Shown here: positions 13,883-20,928 of the stretch, in pieces
How the letters are laid out: the number at the start of each line of letters is the position of its first letter
Position numbering within the stretch: position 1 is the stretch's first letter
Assembly: GCF_021191635.1 (NCBI RefSeq)
Contig: NZ_JAIWPR010000009.1
Span: 1-35,587, forward strand
From: Alterluteimonas quercicellularis
GTDB lineage: Bacteria; Pseudomonadota; Gammaproteobacteria; Xanthomonadales; Xanthomonadaceae
DNA: 35,587 bases
Reading direction: 5' to 3'
Position numbers and translations under genes: made by a program
The notes under the pieces: generated by a model
Databases searched by the model: none
What the model saw: the letters and a program-made list of their open reading frames with translations, nothing else
Told to the model about the DNA's origin: nothing

Positions 13883-14527
13883 ATGAACGAAGCCGCCACC
13901 GACGCGTCCCCCGCCCCGCCCAGCCCGCTGGCACGGCGCTTCCGCGGCTACCTGCCGGTGGTGGTGGACGTGGAGACCGGCGGCTTCGACGCGACCCGGC
14001 ACGCGCTGCTGGAGATCGCCGCGGTGCCGCTGGACCTGGACGCCGACGGCCGGCTGACGCTGGGCGAAACCGCCAGCGCGCACCTGGTCCCCGCACCCGG
14101 GATGCAGATCGACCCGCAGTCGCTGGAAGTGACCGGGATCGACCTCGACCACCCGTTCCGCTTCGCCAAGGATGAGCGCGAGGCGCTGAACCACGTGTTC
14201 GCGCCGGTGCGCGCGGCAGTGAAGAAGCACGGCTGCCAGCGCGCGATCCTGGTCGGCCACAACGCGCACTTCGACCTCGCCTTCCTCAACGCCGCGGTCG
14301 CGCGCTGCGGCCACAAGCGCAATCCCTTCCACCCCTTCAGCGTGTTCGACACCGTGACCCTGGCAGGCGTGGCCTACGGGCAGACCGTGCTCGCCCGCGC
14401 GGTGCAGGCGGCCGGCTTCGACTGGAACGCTGCGGACGCGCACTCGGCCGTATACGACGCCGAGCAGACCGCGCGCCTGTTCTGCGCCATCGTCAACGCC
14501 TGGCCGGCGCCGCCCGTCGCGGCCTGA
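13883..14527 (+). CDS. rnt: Ribonuclease T
   Basis: A 214-residue DEDDh 3'-5' exonuclease. The active site can be read directly: Asp29 and Glu31 in VVDVETGGF, Asp131 in [12 protein letters not shown], His187 and Asp192 in [13 protein letters not shown]. Basic and aromatic stretches expected of RNase T are present ([18 protein letters not shown]). The enzyme trims the 3' ends of tRNA (end turnover) and of other stable RNAs such as 5S and 23S rRNA, and it works as a dimer. The length matches the E. coli protein (215), with a slightly longer N-terminus here ([15 protein letters not shown]). It starts 11 bp after the efpL stop, so the two are probably cotranscribed, a translation-and-RNA-maturation pair. 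Confidence 0.94.
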   Translation: MNEAATDASPAPPSPLARRFRGYLPVVVDVETGGFDATRHALLEIAAVPLDLDADGRLTLGETASAHLVPAPGMQIDPQSLEVTGIDLDHPFRFAKDEREALNHVFAPVRAAVKKHGCQRAILVGHNAHFDLAFLNAAVARCGHKRNPFHPFSVFDTVTLAGVAYGQTVLARAVQAAGFDWNAADAHSAVYDAEQTARLFCAIVNAWPAPPVAA

Positions 14528-14539
14528 TCGGGGCGGCCG

Positions 14540-16363
14540 TCAGGCCCAGAGCCTGAGCGGCAACAGGCCCCAGCTGGCGAGCACGCACAGGCACTGCAGG
14601 ACGGCGGCCAGCGCCACGCCGTCGAGCACGCTGCCGGCGCCGGCCCGACGCAGCGACCGCCAGTACCAGAGGCCGACGAGCGCCGCCAGTGGAAGCAGTG
14701 CGGTCGCCAGCGCCAACAGCAGGTTCGCCGCGGTCCGGTCTCCGAACTGCAGAACCGGCCCCTTGAGCAGCCAAAGCACCGGCAGCGGCAGGAACGCGAG
14801 CGCTAGCAGCATGGGCGCCAGCGGATCGGAGCGACGCAGGCGCCTTCTCAGCGCCCGCCCTACGCCGGCCACCAGCACATGGCCGGCTCCCAGCACGCCA
14901 AGCAACAGGCTCGACCACAGCGCGAAGGGTTGCCACGCCGGTACCCGCACCTGGCTGCGCAGGCCGTCGGTCAGGACCCGGCGTCCGTCTTCGCCGACCA
15001 GCAGCGCGTGCGACGGCCATAATCGATCCTCGGCCCGCAACAGCCGCCCGCCCGCCGGCGCCAGTCGCTTCGCCGGACCCGGCAGCGGCCTCACGTCGAG
15101 CCATGCTCCCGTCCAGCGCACACGCGATACTCCGAAGACCCAATCGACCCACGCGAAACGCCGCATCACCGGGGCATCGCGGACATAGAAGCCGTCCCAC
15201 TCGGACAGATCGCGTGTCGGTGCGCCGGTCGGCTGCGGTTTCGGTGGCGCCGGCCTCACCGCGTCGACGAGCAAGGCATCGATCCGCGCATAGTCGGCCG
15301 TCTCGCTGTCGCTGTTGACCGCGACAAACCAGGCCTTGCCCTGACCGGGGTACACGCACAGCATCGCCCGGTAGCCGACCGTATTGCCCGGGTGACAGGC
15401 GCCGATGACGCCGTGGCGGTCCCGGCTGGTCGCCATCAGGCCGTGACCGATGCGCAGACCGGCACCGGCCGCTTCCGTCCCCACGGGCCGGCCGATGCGC
15501 GCCAGCAGCGCGGGATCGACGAAGCGGCGCCCACCGACGTGCCCGTCGCCCAGCAGGAAGCGCGCGAACCTCGCCATGTCGCCGGCGGTGGTGGTGAACT
15601 GCGCGGCAGGTCGCAGGGGCAACGGGATGGCCGGCTGCGCCTGCCCGTTCTCGAAGTGTCCCATCGCCAGCCGCGGGTCCGCGTGCGGCCCCCGCTGCGA
15701 AACGAAGCCGAAGGTGCTGTCGTGCATCCCGAGCGGCGCCAGCAGCTCGCGATCCAGCCACGTCTCGTAGCGCTCGCCGACGACGGCCTCGATCGTCATG
15801 CCGAGCAGCGCGTAGCCGAGATTGGAATAGGCGAAGCGGCTGCCGGGTCGCGTACGTACCTGCAGCACGCCCTCATCGCGCGCGAACAGCGCCGCCAGTG
15901 GCGTGTCGGGCTTCGCCCGCAAGCTGAAGAACTGCCAAAGCTGCAGGTTGTCGATCCCCGCGGTGTGCTCCAGCAGGTAAATGACGCGCACCGGATCGGT
16001 CGTCGCCCAGGGATTGCGGAAGCGGACGCCCGGCAGCATCGCTTCGACGGGCGTCTCCAGCGTCAACCTGCCTTCGGACACCAACCGCAGAACGCCGGCC
16101 GCGAGCAGCGGCTTGGCTACCGAGCCGACCTGCACGCGGTCGCCGTCGGCCATCAGCATACGGGTGTCCAGGTCGCGGAGGCCGGCCGAGCCGGTCTCCA
16201 CCGCCGCGGGTATCACCGTCGCCCAGGCGGCGCCGGCCAGGCCCTCCTCCCGCAGCGCCGTGTCCATGGCCTGCTGCACCTCCAGGCACCACGCGTTCCC
16301 CCAGGCCAGGAGACCGGCCGCCGCCACGATCCACTCCTGCAGCTGTCTGCGCACCGTCGTCAT
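14540..16363 (-). CDS. Serine hydrolase, class C beta-lactamase-like, with C-terminal membrane domain
   Basis: A 607-residue protein of the beta-lactamase/transpeptidase-like superfamily. The N-terminus has a hydrophobic stretch (about 12-26) acting as signal or anchor. The hydrolase domain (about 28-370) has Ser81-x-x-Lys84 in VGSVAKP, Tyr179-x-Asn181 in AYSNLGYALLG, the HTAGI motif and His324-Pro-Gly326, the usual position of the third motif (KTG/HxG). A beta-rich region (about 400-475) follows, then four predicted transmembrane helices (about 480-502, 515-534, 545-568, 580-602). This fits the Pfam Beta-lactamase family of esterases, D-Ala-D-Ala hydrolases and peptidases; classical antibiotic resistance is not implied. 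It is the last gene of a four-gene operon and overlaps the histidine kinase stop by 4 bp (ATGA), so it is a likely effector of that two-component system. Confidence 0.87.
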   Translation of the reverse strand: MTTVRRQLQEWIVAAAGLLAWGNAWCLEVQQAMDTALREEGLAGAAWATVIPAAVETGSAGLRDLDTRMLMADGDRVQVGSVAKPLLAAGVLRLVSEGRLTLETPVEAMLPGVRFRNPWATTDPVRVIYLLEHTAGIDNLQLWQFFSLRAKPDTPLAALFARDEGVLQVRTRPGSRFAYSNLGYALLGMTIEAVVGERYETWLDRELLAPLGMHDSTFGFVSQRGPHADPRLAMGHFENGQAQPAIPLPLRPAAQFTTTAGDMARFARFLLGDGHVGGRRFVDPALLARIGRPVGTEAAGAGLRIGHGLMATSRDRHGVIGACHPGNTVGYRAMLCVYPGQGKAWFVAVNSDSETADYARIDALLVDAVRPAPPKPQPTGAPTRDLSEWDGFYVRDAPVMRRFAWVDWVFGVSRVRWTGAWLDVRPLPGPAKRLAPAGGRLLRAEDRLWPSHALLVGEDGRRVLTDGLRSQVRVPAWQPFALWSSLLLGVLGAGHVLVAGVGRALRRRLRRSDPLAPMLLALAFLPLPVLWLLKGPVLQFGDRTAANLLLALATALLPLAALVGLWYWRSLRRAGAGSVLDGVALAAVLQCLCVLASWGLLPLRLWA

Positions 16364-17715
16364 GGCCCGACCATCCTTTCGCGACCAGCACCAGCGCCTG
16401 CGCCGTCCTGCGCCGCCCCGCGGTCGCCCGCAACCTGCCCCGACGCCGGCACCAGGCCGAGCGTCGCCACCGTCGCGCCGCCGGCGGCGCCGAACCACAG
16501 GTCGATGCCGTGGCGCTCGCAAAGACGGCGCACGATCGCGAGCCCGAGCCCGAATCCGGCGCTGTCGCCGCCCCGCACATGAGGCTCGAAGTCGATCTCG
16601 CGCGGCCCCGCTCCGGGATTGGCGATGCGCAGCCGGCCGTCGCCGACCTCGATACGGACCGTGCCTTCGCGGGTATGCGCGAACGCGTTGCCGACCAGGT
16701 TGGCGAGCAGGATGTGCAGCACGCCCGGGGACACCGCGATCCGTGTGTGCGCCGGCACGTCGATCTCGACCTCGACCGGCTTGTCGCCCAGCCATGGCGA
16801 CTGCTCGACGATCACCCGCTCCAGCACCGGCAGCAGCGCGACCGCCGCGCTCGCATCATGTCGGGCATCGCCCTCCTCGCGCGCCAGCGAAAGCAGCGTA
16901 TCCACCGTCTGCTCGAGCTGCCGTGCGGACTGGAGCACGTGTTCGACCTGGTCCCGACCCGACGCCGAAAGGCCCGCCTCGCGCGAGAGCAGTTCCGCGG
17001 CGCTGCGGATCACCGCCAGCGGCGTGCGCAATTCGTGGCTGGCGTCGCGGGTGAACTCGCGTTCGCGCAGGACGAAGGCCTCGATCCGCGCCACCAGCCG
17101 GTCGAGGGCACGCGCCAGCACCCCGGTCTCGTCGTCGGGGCAGCCTTCGGCGAGCGCGTGCGGCAGGCGCTCCGGCGCCGCGTCGTCCACACGCGACGCC
17201 AGCCGGGCCAAGGGTGCGGCGATGCGGCGCGCCAGCCAATGGCCCAGCAAGAGCGCCAGCGCGATCATGATCGCGCCGGACCACGCCAGCAGCCCGAACA
17301 GGTCGCCGCGGCGCGGGCGGACCACGAGTTGGCCGCTGACCTCGGCCAGCAGCCAGGCGTGCGGCGCGCCGCCCGGCGGCACCAGGGCACGCAGGTGGTA
17401 GTGGCGTCCGTCGCGACCGGCGAATTCGGTCCGCTCCGGCTCGGCCAGCAGGCGGGGGCCGATGCCATCCGGCAGCAACGATGCGTCCTCGATCACGCGC
17501 ATGCCCGGGTGCTGCGGCCGGCCCCAATCGCCGTGGCGCTCGCGGTGCCGCAGGCGCGCGTCCGCCTCCTCCTCGAGCATCGCCTCGAAGAACAGATCCT
17601 CCACGCTGTAGGCGAACACGACCACGTACAGCCCGAAAACCAGCGCCACCAGGGCCGTGAAACCGGCGAAGGCCAGCATGATGCGCCGGTGCAGGCGTCG
17701 CCGCGGCGTGCTCAT
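16360..17715 (-). CDS. Sensor histidine kinase
   Basis: A 451-residue membrane kinase. TM1 is at about 12-36 (IMLAFAGFTALVALVFGLYVVVFAY), a periplasmic sensor region of about 100 residues follows (37-138), and TM2 is at about 140-158 (FGLLAWSGAIMIALALLLG). A HAMP region (about 160-212) contains LARRIAAPLARLASRVDD and DETGVLARALDRL. The H box is FTRDASHELRTPL with phospho-acceptor His227; the N box is LANLVGNAFAHT (Asn339, Asn343); the G2 box is GFGLGLAIVRRL (387-398). The D/G1 box is atypical (RIANPGAG instead of DxGxG), as in some other kinases of this subclass. The tail is Ala/Gly-rich. It autophosphorylates and passes phosphate to the regulator encoded just upstream, whose stop codon it overlaps by 4 bp. 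The signal is unknown. Confidence 0.92.
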   Translation of the reverse strand: MSTPRRRLHRRIMLAFAGFTALVALVFGLYVVVFAYSVEDLFFEAMLEEEADARLRHRERHGDWGRPQHPGMRVIEDASLLPDGIGPRLLAEPERTEFAGRDGRHYHLRALVPPGGAPHAWLLAEVSGQLVVRPRRGDLFGLLAWSGAIMIALALLLGHWLARRIAAPLARLASRVDDAAPERLPHALAEGCPDDETGVLARALDRLVARIEAFVLREREFTRDASHELRTPLAVIRSAAELLSREAGLSASGRDQVEHVLQSARQLEQTVDTLLSLAREEGDARHDASAAVALLPVLERVIVEQSPWLGDKPVEVEIDVPAHTRIAVSPGVLHILLANLVGNAFAHTREGTVRIEVGDGRLRIANPGAGPREIDFEPHVRGGDSAGFGLGLAIVRRLCERHGIDLWFGAAGGATVATLGLVPASGQVAGDRGAAQDGAGAGAGRERMVGP

Positions 17716-18401
17716 GCGTCGGCCTCCAGGCGGAAGCCCACCCCGTGCACGGTCTTGAGCATCGCCACCGCGAAAGGCCGGTCGAGCGCCTGACGCAGCA
17801 GGTAGAGGTGCGAACGCAGCGGGTCTGACGCTGGCGCATCCTCGCCCCACAGGCGCCGATTGAGCTCGCTGCGGGTCAGCGTCCGCGGCGACGCCTCGGC
17901 TAGGGCGAGCAGCAATCGAAGGCCGGTCGGCTGCAGGTCGAGCCGCCGGCCTTGGCGATGAACCTCTCCGCGGCGGCGATCGATGCTCAGTGTGCCGATC
18001 CGCAGCACGTGCGGCGCACCGAGCCGATGGCGCCTGGACAGCGCGAGGCAGCGCGCCAGCAGCTCGTCGCCCGAGAAGGGCTTGATGAGGTAGTCGTCGG
18101 CCCCCCTGTCGAACCCCGCCAGCTTGTCGCCGATACCGTCGCGCGCGGTGAGCATCAGCACCGGCACGTGGCGGTCCGCCTCGGCACGCAACCTTGCGCA
18201 GACCCCGAGCCCGTCCAGGCCCGGCAGCCCGAGGTCGAGCACCAGGACGTCGGGCGGATCGGCCAGCGCCGACTGCAGGCCGCTGAGGCCGTCGGCGGCT
18301 TCCTCGACGCGGTGCCCTCGCGCTTCCAGAAGCGACCGCAACTGGCCGCGCAGCGCCGGGTTGTCCTCGACCACCAGCACGTGCAGGACTTCGCTGTTCA
18401 T
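17712..18401 (-). CDS. OmpR/PhoB family response regulator
   Basis: A 229-residue two-domain regulator. The receiver domain (5-120) has the acidic pair Glu12-Asp13 in VVEDN, phospho-acceptor Asp56 in VLDLGLPG, Thr85 in MLTARD and Lys107 in LIKPF. The C-terminal winged helix (about 130-227) includes LDLQPTGLRLLLALAEAS, TLTRSELNRRLWGED, SDPLRSHLYLLRQAL and the closing VHGVGFRLEA, the OmpR/PhoB signature ending in the GYR/GFR wing. It would bind a pair of direct half-sites spaced 11 bp; such a repeat lies upstream of the operon (19569-19585). Both flanking junctions are ATGA overlaps, to the DJ-1 gene upstream and the kinase gene downstream, arguing for coupled translation. Confidence 0.94.
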   Translation of the reverse strand: MNSEVLHVLVVEDNPALRGQLRSLLEARGHRVEEAADGLSGLQSALADPPDVLVLDLGLPGLDGLGVCARLRAEADRHVPVLMLTARDGIGDKLAGFDRGADDYLIKPFSGDELLARCLALSRRHRLGAPHVLRIGTLSIDRRRGEVHRQGRRLDLQPTGLRLLLALAEASPRTLTRSELNRRLWGEDAPASDPLRSHLYLLRQALDRPFAVAMLKTVHGVGFRLEADA

Positions 18402-19525
18402 CGCGCGCTGTCGATCCGCTGCAGGAACTGGCCAGCTTCGGCGAAGTCGGGCCAGCGCGCCAGCATCGGCTGGGCGACGGCACGGGCCTGCGCACGGTCG
18501 CCCAGCCGCAGCCAGCCTTCGGCGATCGCCAGGTGCAATCGCGGCTCGTCCATGTAGGGCGCGGCCAGCGCCATGACCGCCACCGCGTCCGAAACCTCCC
18601 GCGGCGCCTCGGCGGCCTGGAGCTGGTAGTAGCCCAGCATGCCGATCAGCTCGACGTGGATGTCGTCGCGACTCTGCGCGATTTCGCCAGCCGCCGCTGC
18701 GCCCTCGCCCGCCAGCAAACGTTGCACCGCCGCCATCGCGCGCTCCTCGCGCCAGGGCACGCGCGCGACCGGCGTCCGGCCAGTGGCGCGGACGACGGCC
18801 TCGGCGAGCGCAGGCGTCGAGTACGGGTTCTGCCCGGTGATCAGCCGCCCATCGACGACGACGCCGGGCATCATCAATGGCACTTCCTGCCAGTGCGCAC
18901 CGCGCGCACGCATCGCGTCCTCCAGCAGCCAGGGGAACTCCTTCGTCCACCGCTTGCCGAACAACGCCTCCTCCTCGTTGGTGAAGCCGGTGAGCGAGCG
19001 GCCTGCTACCAGCAGCGCGCCATCGCGCAGGCGGACCTCGGCCAGCGCGGCCGGGCCGTGGCAGACCGCGGCCACGATGCCGCCTCGTTCGTAGACCGAG
19101 GCCAGCAGCGCCTGCAGCGCCGCATCGCCCGGCAGGTCGAACATCGCCCCCTTGCCGCCCACCACGTACACCGCATCGTAGTCAGCGGCATCGAGCTCGC
19201 CGATGGCGCGCGTGGCCTGCAGGCGCCGCATCGCGTCGGCGTCGGCGAGCAGCCGCGCGTTGTAGGGCGCCTCCGGGTCGTGGCGATCGGCAATCACCGG
19301 GCCGCCGCGCGGGCTGGCCACTTCCACCGTCAGGCCGTTGTCCTGGAAAATGAGCCAGGCCTGCGACAGTTCGTCGAACTCGTATCCGGGCCGGCTGCCG
19401 TCCTCGCGGCCCTCGCCGCTGACCACCACCAGCACCGTCGCGGCGGCGGCGCGGGCATTGGGCGTTAAGGACGCCGCGAGAAACAGGAAAATCGCGGAAA
19501 CGACAATGCGTGCGAGTACGGGCAT
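18398..19525 (-). CDS. Exported DJ-1/PfpI family protein with C-terminal helical repeats
   Basis: A 375-residue protein with a Sec signal peptide (MPVLARIVVSAIFLFLAASLTPNARA, cleavage near residue 26). The DJ-1/PfpI domain (28-260) begins VLVVVSGEG and has the nucleophile elbow Cys155-His156 in AVCHGPAAL, preceded by YDAVYVVGGKGAMFDLP; Glu residues in YEFDEL match the Hsp31/type 1 glutamine amidotransferase-like subgroup. GRSLTGFTNEEE and LITGQNPYST are typical of Hsp31-like proteins (glyoxalase III or deglycase/chaperone activity reported in the family). Residues 265-375 are helical and TPR-like (LHLAIAEGWLRLGDRAQARAVAQPML), an unusual addition. A clear AGGAGT ribosome binding site precedes the ATG. 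It is the first gene of the operon with the two-component system and the serine hydrolase, suggesting an envelope stress role. Confidence 0.86.
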   Translation of the reverse strand: MPVLARIVVSAIFLFLAASLTPNARAAAATVLVVVSGEGREDGSRPGYEFDELSQAWLIFQDNGLTVEVASPRGGPVIADRHDPEAPYNARLLADADAMRRLQATRAIGELDAADYDAVYVVGGKGAMFDLPGDAALQALLASVYERGGIVAAVCHGPAALAEVRLRDGALLVAGRSLTGFTNEEEALFGKRWTKEFPWLLEDAMRARGAHWQEVPLMMPGVVVDGRLITGQNPYSTPALAEAVVRATGRTPVARVPWREERAMAAVQRLLAGEGAAAAGEIAQSRDDIHVELIGMLGYYQLQAAEAPREVSDAVAVMALAAPYMDEPRLHLAIAEGWLRLGDRAQARAVAQPMLARWPDFAEAGQFLQRIDSAR

Positions 19526-19568
19526 GGGACTGGACTCCTATTGGACTGGAGCCAGCCTGCAGCGCGAA

Positions 19569-19585
19569 GTTCAAGCGTTCTTCAA
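19569..19585 (-). promoter_or_regulatory. Direct repeat TTGAAG-N5-TTGAAC, candidate response-regulator site
   Basis: On the minus strand two near-identical hexamers, TTGAAG (complement 19580-19585) and TTGAAC (19569-19574), are separated by 5 nt, an 11-bp period. OmpR/PhoB-type regulators bind this geometry. The repeat lies about 45-60 bp upstream of the first gene of the operon that encodes such a regulator. Assignment is by inference. Confidence 0.45.
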
Positions 19586-19607
19586 ACCCGGGCGACGGCC
19601 GCCCCGG

Positions 19608-20330
19608 TCAGCCGTCGAGCTCGGGATAACGGCGGAAGATGTCCTGCTCGTTGAACGGCAGACGGCGATCCGAACGGAGATAGGCGGCGATGTCGGGCCG
19701 CTCCTTCACCGCCTCGGCCAGCGCGAGCACGTGCGGGATGTCGTCGCCGATCCGCGCCACCGCCTTCGGGAACGCGTAGCGCAGGCCCTCGACCGCGTGG
19801 AACAGCGACAGGTCGGCATACGACAGGCGCGCGCCGACCAGGTGCGCCGGCCCTTTCGGATTGCGCGCCAGCACGCGCTCGAAATGGCCGAGGAACTTCG
19901 GGATGCGCTGGGTGCGGAATTCCTCCGCCCGCCGCCGCGCTTCGGCCTTCTGGTCCTCGTAGTAGCTGCCGATGCCGACCGGATGGTGCACGTCGTGCGA
20001 CTCGGCGACGAGGTCGGCGATGGTCAGCTGCAGCTGGTGGGTCCAGAGCGCGTCGCCGGCGTCCTTCGCCACCAGCCCCAGCCGCGGCCCGAGGAACTGC
20101 AGGATGGCCGCGACCTGGCCGACCAAGGTGCGGCCGGCGCGCAGCACCGGCGGCGCGAACGCCGGCCGCGTTGCGGCGGCGTCCTCCAGCAGCGCCTCCA
20201 CCGCGGCCACGCCGCCGGCGCGCTCGTCGTTGCCGACATCGACGTAGTCCGCACCCGCCGCTTCCAGCGCCAGGCGGACGAACTCGCCGCGCCCTGGAAT
20301 CCCCGGCCAGTAGAACAGTTCGTAGCGCAT
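19608..20330 (-). CDS. Glutathione S-transferase family protein
   Basis: A 240-residue protein starting MRYELFYWPGIPGRGEFVRLALEAAG. The N-terminal thioredoxin-like domain (1-85) carries the G-R-G-E-x-x-R-L pattern near a Tyr at position 3 or 7 that could activate the thiol, and the segment APPVLRAGRTLVGQVAAILQFLG matches the cis-Pro and glutathione-contact region (PVL...Q-x-x-A-I). The helical C-terminal domain (90-235) includes LSYADLSLFHAVEGLRYAF, the conserved GST N-capping region. The closest general pattern is the sigma-like GST group. It probably conjugates or reduces electrophiles with glutathione in the cytosol. The start at 20330 was chosen by homology pattern; the open frame extends 23 codons upstream without a good ribosome binding site. 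It is on the same strand as the DJ-1 operon, 82 bp upstream of it. Confidence 0.88.
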   Translation of the reverse strand: MRYELFYWPGIPGRGEFVRLALEAAGADYVDVGNDERAGGVAAVEALLEDAAATRPAFAPPVLRAGRTLVGQVAAILQFLGPRLGLVAKDAGDALWTHQLQLTIADLVAESHDVHHPVGIGSYYEDQKAEARRRAEEFRTQRIPKFLGHFERVLARNPKGPAHLVGARLSYADLSLFHAVEGLRYAFPKAVARIGDDIPHVLALAEAVKERPDIAAYLRSDRRLPFNEQDIFRRYPELDG

Positions 20331-20475
20331 CGCTCGCCTCCGTCTCGATGCGCACAGTGTCCGTGGCGACGTGTTCGACGGCGATGAAGCGGCCCGCATG
20401 GCAGCGGCCCGTGGCGGTCGCCCTGCGCGCGCTGCTCATGGATCGCCACGGGCCTCCCCGCGGGGCCGGGGGCGG

Positions 20476-20793
20476 CTACGCCGACGCCAGCTTGAGCCCG
20501 ATCACCCCGGCCACGATCAGGCCGATGCTGGCGATCCGCCCGGCGCTGGCGGGCTCGCCCAGCACGGCGATGCCGACCAGTGCGGTGCCCACGGCGCCGA
20601 TGCCGACCCAGACCGCGTAGGCGGTGCCGAGCGGCAACGCGGTCATCGCCCGGCTGAGCAGTAAGAAGCTGGCGGCCATCGCGGCGAAGGTGCCGAGCGT
20701 GGGCCAGAGACGGGTGAAGCCCTCGGTGTACTTGAGGCCGACGGCCCAGACGATCTCGAACAGGCCGGCGAACAGCAGGACGATCCAGTGCAT
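20476..20793 (-). CDS. gdx: Gdx/SugE guanidinium exporter (SMR family)
   Basis: A 105-residue four-helix small multidrug resistance protein. [32 protein letters not shown] contains Glu13, the essential proton/substrate carboxylate, and the [11 protein letters not shown] motif that separates the Gdx/SugE branch from EmrE-type drug pumps. Helix 3 has [22 protein letters not shown] and helix 4 ends [16 protein letters not shown], both very close to E. coli Gdx. The protein exports guanidinium ion in exchange for protons as a dual-topology dimer. The call is reinforced by two ACGG-loop hairpins just upstream, which read as a guanidine-II riboswitch. A GGAG ribosome binding site lies 6 nt before the ATG. 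Confidence 0.93.
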   Translation of the reverse strand: MHWIVLLFAGLFEIVWAVGLKYTEGFTRLWPTLGTFAAMAASFLLLSRAMTALPLGTAYAVWVGIGAVGTALVGIAVLGEPASAGRIASIGLIVAGVIGLKLASA

Positions 20794-20813
20794 GGCGCGC
20801 TCCGGGGAGTCAT

Positions 20814-20856
20814 GGGGCCGTCCCCGGGCGGAATGGAGCGGCGGGGCCGTCCCCGC
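20814..20856 (-). promoter_or_regulatory. Guanidine-II (mini-ykkC) riboswitch
   Basis: Read on the minus strand, two hairpins lie in the leader of gdx: GCGGGG-ACGG-CCCCGC (20856-20841) and GGGG-ACGG-CCCC (20825-20814), joined by a 15-nt linker. Paired stems capped by ACGR tetraloops are the defining structure of the guanidine-II class. The second hairpin ends 10 nt before the GGAG ribosome binding site, fitting control of translation initiation: guanidine binding should stabilise the hairpins and free the site. A TAGAAT -10 lies just upstream. Seen: hairpins, loops and position. Inferred: function. Confidence 0.88.
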
Positions 20857-20870
20857 TTCCTGTCGGCGCC

Positions 20871-20876
20871 ATTCTA
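20871..20876 (-). promoter_or_regulatory. Putative -10 element of gdx (TAGAAT)
   Basis: The minus strand reads GGCCTAGAATGGCGCC. Transcription would start near 20864, about 8 nt before the first riboswitch hairpin, which makes a compact leader. Confidence 0.5.
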
Positions 20877-20928
20877 GGCCGGCGCCGCGACACGGGATGA
20901 ACCGCGCATCACCCGTGGCGCGCCGCTC

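Noticed and set aside
14540..16363. Antibiotic resistance beta-lactamase
   Set aside because: The SxxK and YxN motifs also occur in esterases and D-Ala-D-Ala peptidases. The C-terminal membrane domain and operon context do not fit a classical AmpC, so no resistance call is justified.
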